A stretch of 64,000 nt of DNA from Lasiodiplodia sp. COLG20 (Eukaryota; Ascomycota; Dothideomycetes; Botryosphaeriales; Botryosphaeriaceae), in assembly GCA_009801085.1 (NCBI GenBank), contig VNWV01000008.1:434001-498000 (forward strand), read 5' to 3'. The notes beneath the pieces are model-generated. The model had not been told where the DNA came from. It searched no databases and saw only the letters and a program-made list of their open reading frames with translations. The number at the start of each line of letters is the position of its first letter. Position 1 is the first letter of the stretch. This document shows positions 42,828 to 54,253 of this stretch, piece by piece. The position numbers and the translations under genes were made by a program.

Positions 42828-43934
42828 CTAAGCAATCGGCTTCAGGATAATGTTGTCGATGAGGCGCACGGAGACCTGACCACCGCCGAGACCAAGCTCC
42901 TCGCCAGCCTGCGGGTCCTCAGCGGGCTGCATCTTGATAGCGGCGCTCAGGATGGCGCCTTTCTTCTCGTCAACCACATCGACTTCCTCAAGGGTATCCG
43001 GGTCCGCCAGAGAGATGTAATCAACATCGAACAGGGCCCGATCCTTAGGCGGCAGCTCCTCCTGCTCCCGGATCTTGTTGTTCGTCAGATCATGAGCCGG
43101 CCAAAGGATATCGTCCCTCTTCCGCTTGCCACCAGTATACTGCTCTTCCGCCTTCCACAGCGCCTGCGAGAGAACCGTCGAGACGTTGCGGCGGCGGGCG
43201 CCGAGGTAGACGTTCCGGGAGCTCATAGCCAAGCCATCCACCTCGCGCTCGGTGGGGCCGATGACGACGTGGGTGGGGATGTGGAAGTCGCGGACCATGC
43301 GGCGGATGATGACGGTCTGCTGGACGTCCTTCTGGCCGAAGTAGACGCGGTCGGGCTGGACGATGTTGAACAGCTTGGTGCACACGGTGGCGACGCCGCG
43401 GAAGAAGACGGGCCGCGACGCGCCCTCGAGCTTGTTGGCCAGCGGCGTGATGGTCACGAAGCTGCCGTGGCCGTCGATTTCCGAGGCCGGCGGCAGCGTC
43501 GGGTACATGATCTTGGACGTCGGCGCGAAGATGGCCTTGACGCGGCCGCGCGCCGACGAGGCCGCCAGCTGTTCGTCTAGCGCGCGCAGCTTCTCGAGGT
43601 CGGCGTCCCACGTCTTCGGGTACGAGTCGAGGTCCTCGTTAACGCCGAACTGGGTGGGGTTGACGTAGATGGAGACGTAGATGTCGTCCGTCTCCTGGGC
43701 GGCCTGGCGCACGAGCGAGAGATGGCCGTCGTGCAGGGCGCCCATGGTGGGGACCATGCCGACAGTCCGCTGGGCCAGCGTCTGCTCGCGGCGGTAGGCG
43801 CGCAGCGGCTCGACCTCGCGGAAGATGCGGAAAGGCGAATTCTCGGCCATTGTGGTGCTGAACGGACGAACGGAGGAGAGGGCGTGTCGCGTTGCGGAGG
43901 CGCGCAGCGGAGAGCGGACGATGGAGCGCAGCAT
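42828..43934 (-). CDS. PAN6: Pantothenate synthetase (pantoate-beta-alanine ligase)
   Basis: This single exon encodes 368 aa. It catalyses ATP-dependent joining of pantoate and beta-alanine, the last step to pantothenate (vitamin B5) and so to coenzyme A. VGMVPTMGALHDGHLSLVR carries the HxGH nucleotide-binding motif; VSIYVNPTQFG, VATVCTKLFNIVQPDRVYFG(QKD), VIGPTEREVDGLAMSSRN (KMSKS-like) and the C-terminal VDYISLADPDTL follow in family order. The first 25 residues (MLRSIVRSPLRASATRHALS) are Arg/Ser/Ala-rich and could be a mitochondrial presequence; a downstream Met (MAENSPF) would give a cytosolic form. It is divergent from DBP7. Confidence 0.96.
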   Translation of the reverse strand: MLRSIVRSPLRASATRHALSSVRPFSTTMAENSPFRIFREVEPLRAYRREQTLAQRTVGMVPTMGALHDGHLSLVRQAAQETDDIYVSIYVNPTQFGVNEDLDSYPKTWDADLEKLRALDEQLAASSARGRVKAIFAPTSKIMYPTLPPASEIDGHGSFVTITPLANKLEGASRPVFFRGVATVCTKLFNIVQPDRVYFGQKDVQQTVIIRRMVRDFHIPTHVVIGPTEREVDGLAMSSRNVYLGARRRNVSTVLSQALWKAEEQYTGGKRKRDDILWPAHDLTNNKIREQEELPPKDRALFDVDYISLADPDTLEEVDVVDEKKGAILSAAIKMQPAEDPQAGEELGLGGGQVSVRLIDNIILKPIA

Positions 43935-44249
43935 TTTGGCGGTGTTGGGCGGGATTAAATGATAGGGGGTGGCTTAAGGTGGTCTGACTGATAGTCAGTC
44001 GGGATTAACAGAGAGGGAAAGGCTGAACGAGTCCATTGCGCTGGTGCCGAGAGAGAGAAATTGTGGTGTCGTGCTGCTGTGTGCGCCGTAGAGCAGCTCA
44101 CGACCAGACGTTAGCGGCCCGGGCCGTGAGCACGTGACTGCGGGGCTACGCGCCTTAACGCCGTTCAAGTCTGAACTCTGAGGAAATTTTGGCCGCCGAC
44201 CGCGACCGACCGACTCCCGCAACGCTCCCCACCACCACGCTCAGCAACC
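43935..44249. promoter_or_regulatory. Divergent promoter between PAN6 and DBP7
   Basis: This 315-bp GC-rich interval lies between two divergent starts and must contain both core promoters. No named operator is recognisable. Confidence 0.5.
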
Positions 44250-46532
44250 ATGGCTGACGATGGCATGCTCCTCAACTTCGACATCGGCGACGGTCCGCTC
44301 GTCGCGAAGCCGACCTTCAAGGGTGGCCGCTGGAAAGACCGATTGACCGCCAAAAAAGCTGCTGCGCGCCGCGAGAAAAAGTCGAACCCGAAGCCCGGCT
44401 CTGACGACGATGCACACCCTCACTCCGACCCGAGACCTGTGAAGCGCCAGCGCGTCGATGACCACTTCGGCCAGCAAAATAGCCACGCGAAACCCAACCA
44501 GCCCGCGAAAAAAGCGCCGCCCAAACAAGTCGTGTCCTCCCTCTTCACCTTCAACCCGGCCTCCAAGACCCAGGCAGAGAAGAAGCGCGAGTTCGAGAAC
44601 GAAGAGCCCATCGCCCCCAGTAACGCCCCGCTGTCTCCCGAGCTCGAGACCTTCACCAAGCTCGGCCTCTCCCCGAACCTGGCCAGCCATCTGTTGAACA
44701 AGCTCTCCATAAAAGCCCCCACTGCCATTCAGAAGTCGGCCATATCACAGTTGGTTAACGATGACTCGGATGCTTTCATACAGGCTCAGACTGGTTCCGG
44801 AAAGACGCTGGCATATGTGTTGCCGATTGTGCAACGGTTGGTGAATCTGGGCAAGGATAACGTCCACCGTGACTCTGGTCTTTTCGCCATAATCCTCGCG
44901 CCGACACGTGAATTGAGTAAGCAGATTTCTGTCGTGCTGGAAAACGTCCTGCGTGCCACAAACTGGATTGTCTCTGGCACTGTCATTGGTGGTGAGAAGA
45001 AGAAGTCGGAAAAGGCACGCGTTCGGAAAGGCTTGAACATCCTGGTCGCCACCCCCGGTCGCCTTGTCGATCATCTTGAGCATACCGAGGCCCTGGATGT
45101 TGGCAACGTGCGATGGCTGGTGCTGGATGAAGGCGACAGGCTGATGGAGCTCGGCTTTGAGAACGATATCCAGAAGATTGTCGGTGCCCTTAACCTGCGC
45201 ATGAAGGCGAGCAAGGCAAGAATACCCGGGCTGCCCGCCAAGAGGATGACCATCCTGTGTTCGGCAACCATGAAGATGAACGTTCAACGCTTGGGCGAGA
45301 TCAGTTTGAAGGATGCCGTGCACATTCAGAACGACTTTTCCGAGGAAGAAACGAAGGAGTCGACAACGTTCCTTGCCCCGGCCCAGCTTCGCCAATCATA
45401 CGCCGTCGTGCCCGCCAAGCTTCGGTTGGTCACCCTGGTCGCCGTGTTGAAGCGTGCGTTTGCACGCAAAGGAAGCGTCATGAAGGTCATCGTCTTCATT
45501 TCGTGTGCCGACTCGGTCGAATTTCACTTTGAAGTTCTGGCACGGGATCCAGAGGAGGAGTCCAAGGAAAAACGCAGCGAAGAGGCGGATAAGGAGGAAA
45601 AGAAGGACGAGAGGTCCAAGTTCGGGGATAGGAAGCGCAAAAAGTTTGAGCCGACCAAGATCGAACCTGTCACGACCAACCGCACAACTGCACCATCACC
45701 CATCTTGTCCGGCGAGGACAACCCGGTCACCGTCTACAAGCTCCACGGTTCCCTCGCTCAGTCTCTCCGTACCTCGACCCTTCAGTCGTTTACCAAGAGC
45801 ACCACCCCAGCTGTGCTTGTCTGTACTGACGTAGCCTCACGTGGTCTCGATCTCCCTAATGTAGACTTTGTCATTGAATACGACCCGGCGTTCGCCCGGG
45901 ACGACCACCTCCACCGCATCGGTCGTACCGCTCGTGCCGGCAGGGACGGGCGCGCCATGATCTTCCTGCAGCCGGGCGACGAGGAGGGCTATGTCGACAT
46001 TCTCAAGCAGGACCGGCCTTCGACCGACTCGGGTACCACCGGCCTTGTGCGACACGACGCCAACGAGCTGCTCCGCAAGGCCTTCATGCCGACGGGCGTC
46101 ATCTCCAAGGCGGCGTGGGAGGACGCAGCAACCAGCTGGCAGCTCGACGCCGAGCGCTGGGCCCTTGCGAAGCCGGGCCGCCTGGAGCTGGCGAGACGCG
46201 CGTACCAGAGCCATGTACGGGCCTATGCGACGCACGTCCAGAACGAACGCATCTACTTCAACATCAAGGAGCTGCATCTCGGACACCTGGCCAAAGCCTT
46301 CGGGCTTCGCGACCGGCCCGGTGCTATCAAGGTGCCGGGGCTGCGACCGGATGCGGCAAAGGGCAAGGAGGACAAGGGCCGCAGAGTCAGGGAGAAGGCG
46401 GTGGGTGGAGACTCGTCCAGCCGGTCAGCGTCGGGCGTGCAGGGCGGAAACGAGGTAGACGAGGCGGGCAAGAAGATGAGGGCATTGGCGAGGAAGATGG
46501 CAGGTGGGGCCAGCGAGTTCAACCTGGGATGA
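44250..46532 (+). CDS. DBP7: ATP-dependent RNA helicase DBP7
   Basis: A single exon encodes 760 aa. DBP7 is a nucleolar DEAD-box helicase needed for 60S ribosomal subunit assembly. The start MADDGMLLNFDIGDGPL and the basic GGRWKDRLTAKKAA segment are typical of fungal DBP7. Motifs are Q-motif IKAPTAIQ, I AQTGSGKT, Ia PTREL, Ib ATPGRL, II VLDEGD (DEGD instead of DEAD, as in other DBP7 proteins), III CSATM, IV KVIVFISCADSVEF, V TDVASRGLDLP and VI HRIGRTARAGRDG. A charged Lys/Glu insertion (about 440-475) splits the second RecA lobe. The C-terminus holds the helical extension with YQSHVRAYATH and LGHLAKAFGLRDRPG, then a basic tail. Confidence 0.97.
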   Translation: MADDGMLLNFDIGDGPLVAKPTFKGGRWKDRLTAKKAAARREKKSNPKPGSDDDAHPHSDPRPVKRQRVDDHFGQQNSHAKPNQPAKKAPPKQVVSSLFTFNPASKTQAEKKREFENEEPIAPSNAPLSPELETFTKLGLSPNLASHLLNKLSIKAPTAIQKSAISQLVNDDSDAFIQAQTGSGKTLAYVLPIVQRLVNLGKDNVHRDSGLFAIILAPTRELSKQISVVLENVLRATNWIVSGTVIGGEKKKSEKARVRKGLNILVATPGRLVDHLEHTEALDVGNVRWLVLDEGDRLMELGFENDIQKIVGALNLRMKASKARIPGLPAKRMTILCSATMKMNVQRLGEISLKDAVHIQNDFSEEETKESTTFLAPAQLRQSYAVVPAKLRLVTLVAVLKRAFARKGSVMKVIVFISCADSVEFHFEVLARDPEEESKEKRSEEADKEEKKDERSKFGDRKRKKFEPTKIEPVTTNRTTAPSPILSGEDNPVTVYKLHGSLAQSLRTSTLQSFTKSTTPAVLVCTDVASRGLDLPNVDFVIEYDPAFARDDHLHRIGRTARAGRDGRAMIFLQPGDEEGYVDILKQDRPSTDSGTTGLVRHDANELLRKAFMPTGVISKAAWEDAATSWQLDAERWALAKPGRLELARRAYQSHVRAYATHVQNERIYFNIKELHLGHLAKAFGLRDRPGAIKVPGLRPDAAKGKEDKGRRVREKAVGGDSSSRSASGVQGGNEVDEAGKKMRALARKMAGGASEFNLG

Positions 46533-47039
46533 AACCAAAGAATGATCGGCGGTGTTCGATGCGGCTTCGATTGAGGGAAAATAGAGTGATGAACAGGGGA
46601 TCATGCAGGTGATGATACCACCCGGGGCGTTTGAAAAAGGTACCATGTGGAGTAAGAATCGCCGCTTACCGGAAAGAGGCCAACGCGTCTTCGACCGGTC
46701 AGCCCGAAAGCCTCTCCAGACCGCAGCACACCGGTTGCGCAACGGTCCGCCGTCCCGCAAAACGGCCCCGCAGAGCGCCCCAATCGGGGAGGGGTTGTGG
46801 ATCTTGTAGAAGCGGATCCATGCTTCTGATCGAAGAGCCCCATTCGCTCGCTTGGCGCCGTCCGGCTGCAGGACCAGGGGGGCCGAGCGGGACAGGAGCC
46901 CCTCGGTCCAGACCTTTGGCCGTCTTTTATCTGTGCCATTCTCCCTCTTCTCTAATGTCAATTGCAATAAGCTTCTCTGCCTCTCGTTTCTTTCTGCATT
47001 CCAGAAGTAAAAAGAAATTAAAAATATCCATCATCCATC
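46533..47039. other. Intergenic between DBP7 and hypothetical gene
   Basis: This stretch holds the DBP7 3' flank and the promoter of the gene at 47040. A CT-rich stretch and AAAAAGAAATTAAAAAT lie just before that start. No RNA gene is recognised. Confidence 0.5.
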
Positions 47040-47780
47040 ATGCCTAAGTTCTGCCTCTTCGCCTGCCGATCCCGCCACGAGGCGAGATCATCCGCAGCCT
47101 CAACCACCACTTCATCATCCTCGCCCGCACACACGCACGCCGACGATGCCGACGACTCCTTCCACCCGCCCGCCCGCGTCCTGACGCCGACGGGCAAGCA
47201 CTTCGCGCTGGCGCAGCAGAAAGAGCGCCGCCGCCGCGCCTCGCCGCCGCCCTCCATCATCGTGCCTGGTGCTGGCCGCAACCCGTCCCTCTTTCCCTCG
47301 ACGACGGACGTCTCAGAGAAGCCCGCAGACAGCCCTGTGGATTCTCTCCACCGCCACTCCGGCCGGCACTACGCGTACCACCAGCGCAACAACGGCAGCA
47401 ACACGACCGTCAGCAATGGCTCCTCAGGCGGCAGCCGCCCGCACACCGTCTACGCGGCCGCCGACAGCCCGGTCTCGAACATGGCGCCGACGATCCGCAT
47501 TGTGTCGGACGGTGCCACGTCGCCGACGCCTGTTGATGCGTGTCACTACGAAAACCTGGCCGGTGATGACGATGACGAGGACTACGATTATCGGACGCAG
47601 CGCTCAGCGACCCTGCGCGACTCGCCGTCGCCGGACTTTACCGACTGCTACGACAGCAGGCCCAGCACCGCGTTTTTCGACGCCGAGAGCCACTTGAGGT
47701 TCGGCGGCAACGGGCGGAGCTGCGTGTCGCTGGGGAGGTATCCGACGGCGGGGCAGGTGCCTGTTGCTCCTGTGGAGTAA
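47040..47780 (+). CDS. Hypothetical disordered protein
   Basis: This is an open frame of 246 aa with GC-rich third positions like its neighbours. It starts MPKFCLFACRSRHEARS; two early Cys could allow lipidation or metal binding but no motif is certain. The rest is Ser/Thr/Pro/Asp-rich with HSGRHYAYHQRNNGSNTT and DDDDEDYDYRTQR acidic segments, so it is largely disordered. There is no signal peptide, membrane segment or enzyme domain. The AT-rich stretch before the ATG and the CT-rich promoter make expression plausible. No family is recognised. Confidence 0.6.
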   Translation: MPKFCLFACRSRHEARSSAASTTTSSSSPAHTHADDADDSFHPPARVLTPTGKHFALAQQKERRRRASPPPSIIVPGAGRNPSLFPSTTDVSEKPADSPVDSLHRHSGRHYAYHQRNNGSNTTVSNGSSGGSRPHTVYAAADSPVSNMAPTIRIVSDGATSPTPVDACHYENLAGDDDDEDYDYRTQRSATLRDSPSPDFTDCYDSRPSTAFFDAESHLRFGGNGRSCVSLGRYPTAGQVPVAPVE

Positions 47781-50703
47781 AGAGAAAGAGAGCGATGACG
47801 ACGGTGATGAAGATCACCGAAATATTACTCCACTGATAACGCGGACGATAATAGCTGCGGTGGTGTGTGGTGGGGAAAAATCATCGCTCCTTCACCTGAC
47901 GACTCGTTGTCGTTTGGCCCCGTGGCCCCCCCTCGCCGCGCCCCTCTCTCCACCCCACCACCGTTACCCACTCTCTCACAGCAACACGGACCCTGAGGGG
48001 CCACCACAATCTCGATCTCGAGTCGAGAGCTTCGGCATCCTGACGTGGATGCCATTCCGCTCATTATTTTATTTATTCCCGGTCGGTGCCGGATTGCGGT
48101 CTTCATCGCGGCTGATGCCAGATATACCCAGCGCCCGGGCCACCTGGTGACGATAAAGACGCTCGTCCCTCGTCCCGTCCGTTCACTCTAAATTTCGACA
48201 AACCCGCGCATTCCCGTCTCCGGGCCTCACCGCCACCGGGCCGAGGCGAGGCTCGAGGCGAGGCTCACCGGCGCGAAGCGAACTCATTCCTTCTTCTCAG
48301 GGTCCAGCAATAGGTGTCCTGAGGGAATCTACCCGCGCTTTCCCCCGGGACCCTGAACCATTTTCCTCCTCCCATGCCGCTTTCGGCCTATTCAACCAGG
48401 CGGCGCGCCACATACTCACCGCAGCGCCGCCCTAATATTTACTCTTCTGCTATTTTTTCCCAATTTGTCAAAACGGAAGGGCGGTCAACGGAAGAACCCG
48501 CAACAAAGGACCGGATACAGCATAATCTACACACAGGCGGCTCAAGATTGATTTTTTGTTTTATCGCATACAGCAAATTTGTACCAACAGCAAAGACTGG
48601 GAATCTGGGAAAGAAAGGAAAAGGGCGCATACCAAGGGAACTACATACGGGCATCATCACAGGGACAGGGCGGTTCAAAGTTGTGTTTTTTGGGTTCAAC
48701 AGTTTTAAAGCATCGAGGCGGCGGCGGCGGCGGTGGTGGTTAGAAAGCGGCTTTTTATTGTTATTGGCGGAGAGATGGTCCGGTAACCCTCCCGTTGGTG
48801 TGGTCAGGGTCTTGCATTTTTTAGGCGGCGGATGATGGTGACGGCGGCGGCAGTGGCGGTGGTTATTCCAGAGTCTGTACTGTACGTAAAAGAACAGTTT
48901 GCTAAAAACAAATAATTGCACAATCGAAACATCATAAAAAAAATCCAAACCACACAGACACGAAGCAATAAAAAAAGCGCCCGTCCCCCCCGCCTCGTCT
49001 ACAACACACTGCACAAGCGCCCAGCCCAGCCGCCCAGCCTTACCCAAAACCATCCAAGATCACCATTGACGCAACGAACGGGGGAGGGGCGGTATCTGGC
49101 ACTTGGCAAGATTGCAACCCTGTCTTTCCTTCCCGTCTTGCAGCCGTGCAGCCCAGTTGCAGCAGTGTCCATCGAGCTCGTCCCCATCCAGAGACCAGTC
49201 CAGACTGCCGTCCCTCTTGCACTTACCACGCCACTGTCCCTCCACCGACCACCGACCGCCCGCAAACCACCCCCCACCCCCTAGCCCTTGCCATTCCACC
49301 CACCCCCTGGTCCTTGCCCTATACCCTGAGCCCCCCATTTTTCTCCACTCTCCGAACCTGGAGATTCGCAAAAACAAAGAGCGCGGGTACCTGGCAATCG
49401 GACCCTCCCCTCTCGTAAACGAAATTCAGGCACCAAATGGCAACAAGAAAAGGAGGTGTGGTTCATCGAAAAATAGGGACCCACATGAACCCTGGCCCTG
49501 CAACCAGCGGCCCCGCTCCCATCCACCCCCGGCCCTACCGATGGAGGACACAAGTGCTTAGCAGCATCCGTGCTGAACTGACCGGCTGCATGAAATAGCG
49601 AGAACAGCTCCACACTAAGGCTAGGTAAGGCAGACATGCACGAACGGGAAAAAGGCAACCAGAGAAAATCGGTGACGCCGAACCGAAGCAGCCGGGCGAG
49701 GGGGGGAAGGGAGTTGTTTTCCGATTCTCTAAATGATTAAGGACACGAACGAGGAGTAGGAGGAGGGAGGAGTGATCATCATCGACTCATCACAGGACAA
49801 CGCACAAAGATATGACGGGTCACCGCCCACAATCTGCGGAACCACTTTCTACCGCGCGCCAAGCTAATGGTCCCCCAACAAATTCGGCAAGTGGAACAAA
49901 ATAAAAAAAAAGTATGACGCCGCACTGCAGGTCGCTGCAGGGAACCAGCCTTATATATTCTGGCAAAAAGCTTATCCCCACGCAAGTCATCTCATCAGCA
50001 GTCCCATTAGACGTAACTCGTACCAAGTAAAGTAAGCATCAACATGCTTGAAAAACAGATTTCATTTCTTCCTTTTTTTTCACCTCAACCCCTTAACACT
50101 TCTGATTTGAACTCCAGAACAGAAATAAAGAAAAAAACAAAAATAGATTTTTTTGGTGCCTCGCCGACGACTAAAACAGAAAAATAAAAAGAGACCCCTC
50201 CTGTCCCCCCACTCCTACGCGCCGAACGATTCCGATAACTAGCCAGACGGAAAAGGAAAAAATAAGGAAAGTTACACATGCACCGTATTCGTAAGTCGTG
50301 TTTGTGTCTTTGTCAAACGAGACAACAAAGAGCCCCATCAGAGGAGGGAACAATAAAAGAGAAAACACCCAGCAAAAAACCAAAAATCAGCAAAAGGCCG
50401 CCCCTCTCTATCCAGCGTGTGGAACGTGTGGAACATGATTCCTCATTGGGAGAAAGGAGACATTAGAGAGAAGAAAAGCAGCAAAAAAGAAATCTTCGCC
50501 CAATGATGCCGAATGCTTCCAAGAGACCGATGGTGACCATGCTGACTTAAAAAAAAAAAAAGGAAAACCATTCCACTTTCTTTCCCCTCCCCTCCGCGTT
50601 GCATACCGCTGAGAACGAAAACTCCAGGCCATAATAAAACAAGCATATTCGTACAGACACATTTGACCCCAGCCCAGGTGGGTGTACTGTAGATCTCCCT
50701 TCC
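47781..50703. other. 2.9 kb without a convincing protein gene
   Basis: Frames on both strands are low-complexity shadows (Pro, Ser or Arg rich) with no motifs. A GGC/GGT trinucleotide run lies at about 48,717-48,740 and poly-A/T tracts at 48,935 and 50,070-50,150. Because the Zn2Cys6 gene ends at 50704 on the minus strand, part of this stretch is probably its 3' UTR and terminator. A long non-coding transcript cannot be excluded. Confidence 0.5.
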
Positions 50704-53560
50704 TTACGTATTAAAAGCCCAACTGCCTCCGCTACTGATGTTGTTGGGCGCGACATAGTAACTCTGATAAGGATGTTGAGGCATCGAGAAGTCTGCAGCG
50801 GCGAGCATGGGGTTGAGGATACCTGAAGGCAGGCGGGGTCGAGGTGCGGCCGTCGTGGGTGCTCCGACTGCTACTTGGGCAGGATTGCTCACGTTCGTGG
50901 TCGAAGTGGGTTGAAGGCTCGCCATTGGTTGAAGCGAAGTGGCCTGCGGTTGCACCGAAGCAACCGCCGCGTTAGCTTGAGCTTGAGCTTGCGCCTGTGC
51001 CTGCGCTTGTGCCTGTGCTTGGGCGGCCACGTACGGCATCTGCGCAGCTCCGCCCATGTTTGGAGTCGGAAGTTGCTGTTGCTGCTGTTGCTGAGGCGGA
51101 TCTTCCGGCCATCCCCATTGTTTCTTGAGTTCGGTGTTGATGAAGGCAACACGCCACCCGGTTTCCTGACGTATCTTATCCAGGATTTGTAGCACCTCTT
51201 CTTGCTCGCGGCGGTTCGTCAGACATTCGGCAGCAATAGCGAGCGAACGGAGGGCGACGCTAGCAACGCCACTGAAAAACCATCAGCAACTTAGCACCTT
51301 CACATGCCAATTGAGTACCTACCGGTCCTTAACATGCGCAACGATTCCACAGATTTGTTGTGAATGACGTTGCAGGAGGTCACGCATCTCATTACCTTCC
51401 TTGGATTCAATCGGATTAATCTGTGCCAACAAACACATGGCCGTGTGATAGAAGAGACGTGCCACAATGGTTGTCCGCTTGATAAGCCAAACTTCGGGGA
51501 AGGCTGATTGCGACGTCGTCTGGTATGGATAAAGATATGCCATCGGGTGCATGGTCCGAGGGATGCAATCGTTCCAGGAATCGCACCAATCTTTCAGCCT
51601 CTGCCATTCAGCAAACCTCTTCTGCAGTCGGAGCTGGTCGTCTCGCGGAGAGCCCGTGGATTTTCTGGGGATGCCCGCCCGAAAGTTGGCGATCTTGCCC
51701 ACAACGTAGACTATGCGGTACGTCCACATCTCTTCACGCCCAGTCTCGGTCTCGCGGCTGAAGTCCATATCAACGCCCCAGTCATCGGGATCCCAGGCCA
51801 CTTGCCAATTGAAGTGCAGACAGCTCAGCAACTCCATGCCCACGTTCAACCAAAAGCAGGCAGCTCCAATTCCAGTCGACCTCGCGTTCCATCCGCATTC
51901 TTTGATGAGGGCACGGGCGCCAGCGATGTGGTTCATTCGTTGCAGAGCCTTTTCGCACATGATTTCGTAAACATTAAGAATGACAGCGGTGGTGGCGCAG
52001 ATAACGGTGTCACGGTTGGGGTTTTGCAGGGAATTGAGCAAGTATCTTGTGGCGGTGTCGTAGTAATGCAGTGCTTTGTCTTCGGTGTACCGGGCATTGA
52101 CAAGAGAAAGATGGCGGGCGCCGCATGCCAAGAAAGCATTCAGTAACATGGGTTCGCCAAGAGCGTGAAACGGCAGCAGCCTAGAAAACTGGTCATGGGG
52201 TTACAACGCGAATGCAAGGGGGAGGGACTGTAGCAGCACATACGTGTTTCTGAGGGTCCATGCTGTCCATCCACAAGCCGACCTCTTCGACAAAAACTTG
52301 CATAAACAAAACCTCTTCCTGAGTGTTTAAATAATCCCGGTTGCTCGCAGGTGGTGACGTAGTCGGCTCGTGGCTGTTATAGGCGGAGGCGGCCTGGATG
52401 GAGCTCGAAGCGGAAAAGTCGATTCCGGCGTGCTGCACGTGCGGATTGGAGGGGGCCTGGGTTGTCTCGTACAACATGTTGTTATGATCGTCGGCGTACA
52501 TGTCAGGGAGCACGCCGTGAATCGGCGGCAAAGGCTGGTGCGAGAGCTCAGGAGCGGCAGGCGGGCCTCGTGAAAAATCCAGCTGCAAGCCGTTCATGGC
52601 TTGGGTGGTGGCTTGGACTTCCGGGGCGCCATATTTGCTGAGACCTCCCTTGTACTCGGAAGCAATGTCTCGGGACTCGTCGAGGAAAGTGATGTTCCAG
52701 TCCTGCGAGGCGGGGACAACGGGCGGGGCCTGGACGGTGGTGTCGATGAAGTTTAGACGGATGCCGCGCTTGCACACCCTGTTGGACTTGCGGCAGTTCT
52801 GGCAATGGGGCAGAGCCTCGTCGCATTTAAGGTGGCGCTCCCTGCAGGTCAAGCAGCCGGTGCGCACGCGCTTGGGCTTGCTCGCTTGCGGAGGCTCGAC
52901 GGGCGGGGCGGCCTGGGCCGAGTCTGCGTCGCTCATGGTGCGGCTGCTCTGGTGGCTGCTCTTGCGGGCGTTGGAGGCAGCGGGCTGGCGGCCGTTGTTC
53001 TGCTTCTTCAATGGCGGCTGGCTCGCGGCCGAGCTCGAGGTCCGCTTGCGCGCGGGGGTGGCGAAGGGGTCTGAGAGGCTTTCTGGGCCGGAGCGGAGAG
53101 TCGACGAAGGCGAGACGGGCTGGGTGCTCGCATAGAGGTATGAGAGTTCGGGCGGGGGTTGTTCAAACCCGGGGTGGGCGGGCGGGGCAGCCACGGTGTC
53201 TGACGGTCGGGGAACGGCCCTCGACGGCGTAGAAGGGTGGTGGGAGTGCGTGGGTTTATCGCAGGCGAGGCTGGCTGGCGGTTTGGGTGGTGAGAGAGGA
53301 GTCGGGTGGGTGGATGCAAAGGGTTTCAGGTACCTAGAAGCAGGCGTCGCGAAAGGCGGGACGCGAGTCACGCGTCCGGCACCTCGGGGGCGGGGCGGGC
53401 GGTGTGGAGCGCTCGCGAGCGCGGGTGTGGGAATTGTTGCAGGCTGGGAGAGTTCGGGCGCAGAGGGTGGACATGTTGTCGCTGAAGACGACGAAGGGCC
53501 GGCGAGCAGGTTCAAGGCGGCAGGGATCGCGCGCCCGCGCAACTCGAAGCGAGCGTGCAA
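50704..53560 (-). CDS. Zn2Cys6 transcription factor (Fungal_trans_2 type)
   Basis: Three exons (53560-52244, 52188-51323, 51271-50704) join in phase (GTATGT...GACCAG; GTAGGT...TTTCAG) to 916 aa. The binuclear cluster reads CLTCRERHLKCDEALPHC and continues QNCRKSNRVC (Cx2Cx6Cx6Cx2Cx6C), preceded by the basic KPKRVRTG. Across the first intron PQKH joins FSRLLPFHALGEPMLLNAFL, the start of the fungal regulatory domain, with ACGARHLSL, YYDTATRYLLNSLQNP and HIAGARALIKECGWN following. The C-terminus has Gln and alternating Ala-Gln runs, likely an activation region. The start is uncertain: Met at 52936 (MSDADSAQ) gives a 708-aa form, whereas the open frame upstream is Pro/Ser-rich but contains NLS-like PARKRTSS. 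Target genes are unknown. It is divergent from ASA1. Confidence 0.88.
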
Positions 53561-54253
53561 GCCACCCGCCAGTCACCACGGCGGCCGCCAATCCTCGAAG
53601 GATAAAAATGGCCGCGTTGTCTGCCGCAGCTGAGAAGGCTATTGAGACTGGTGGCGCCCGTCTGACGCGCAGCAGCGACGCCGACCGTGGCTCCGCGGCC
53701 CAGCGCCCCGAGTTCGACTTTCAAGCGCTCTGCAAAGCCCTTGCATCGGGTGACAGCAGTCGACTGCCGGCCGGCTGCCTGCTCACGGCTGCCATGGCTT
53801 GGGGGAGCGCATGCACGATGATGATGACGCCGGAGCGCCTCGCCTCAGCTTACCCCAAGCTGCGGGCGATCGGGCAGGTGCAGCCCGCCCCAGAGAGACG
53901 TGCGCCCGCAGCTTGGCCTTTCTGGCCCTGCACCACCGTCAACACCACCACGACTAGATGCGCGCCCACGTGGCGTGAAGCCTGCGCGACGAGGTTGCTG
54001 CGCCGCGCGGGCGGGCCCGGGGTGAGGCTGCGACTGGCTGCGACAGCTTGCGCAACACAACCCGCGCGTGCCGTCGCAGCAAACCTTAATTGCACGAGCA
54101 CGGTCTGGCCGCGGGAGATGGCGAACACTCGGAAGGTTTGACTGCGCGCACGCGTCGTTCCGAGTTGTCATCTTGCGGAAGCAAGCGCCCACTCAAAAAA
54201 GATCGCCGTCGATCCTTCTCGTCCCGCCTTGCCTCTCAGCCCAACACCCAAAT
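53561..54253. promoter_or_regulatory. Divergent region between Zn2Cys6 gene and ASA1
   Basis: GC-rich sequence between two divergent genes. A plus-strand frame of 245 codons (53404-54141) overlaps the 5' end of the Zn2Cys6 gene, is Ala/Arg-rich and has no motif, so it is not called as a gene. The two promoters must lie here. Confidence 0.45.

Noticed and set aside
43092..43580. 162-codon plus-strand frame over PAN6
   Set aside because: Antisense shadow of a well-conserved gene.
48717..48740. GGC/GGT run as a possible coding repeat
   Set aside because: Simple trinucleotide repeat in a non-coding gap with no supporting frame.
53404..54141. 245-codon plus-strand frame between the Zn2Cys6 gene and ASA1
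   Set aside because: Ala/Arg-rich, overlaps the other gene's 5' end, no motif or splice sites.
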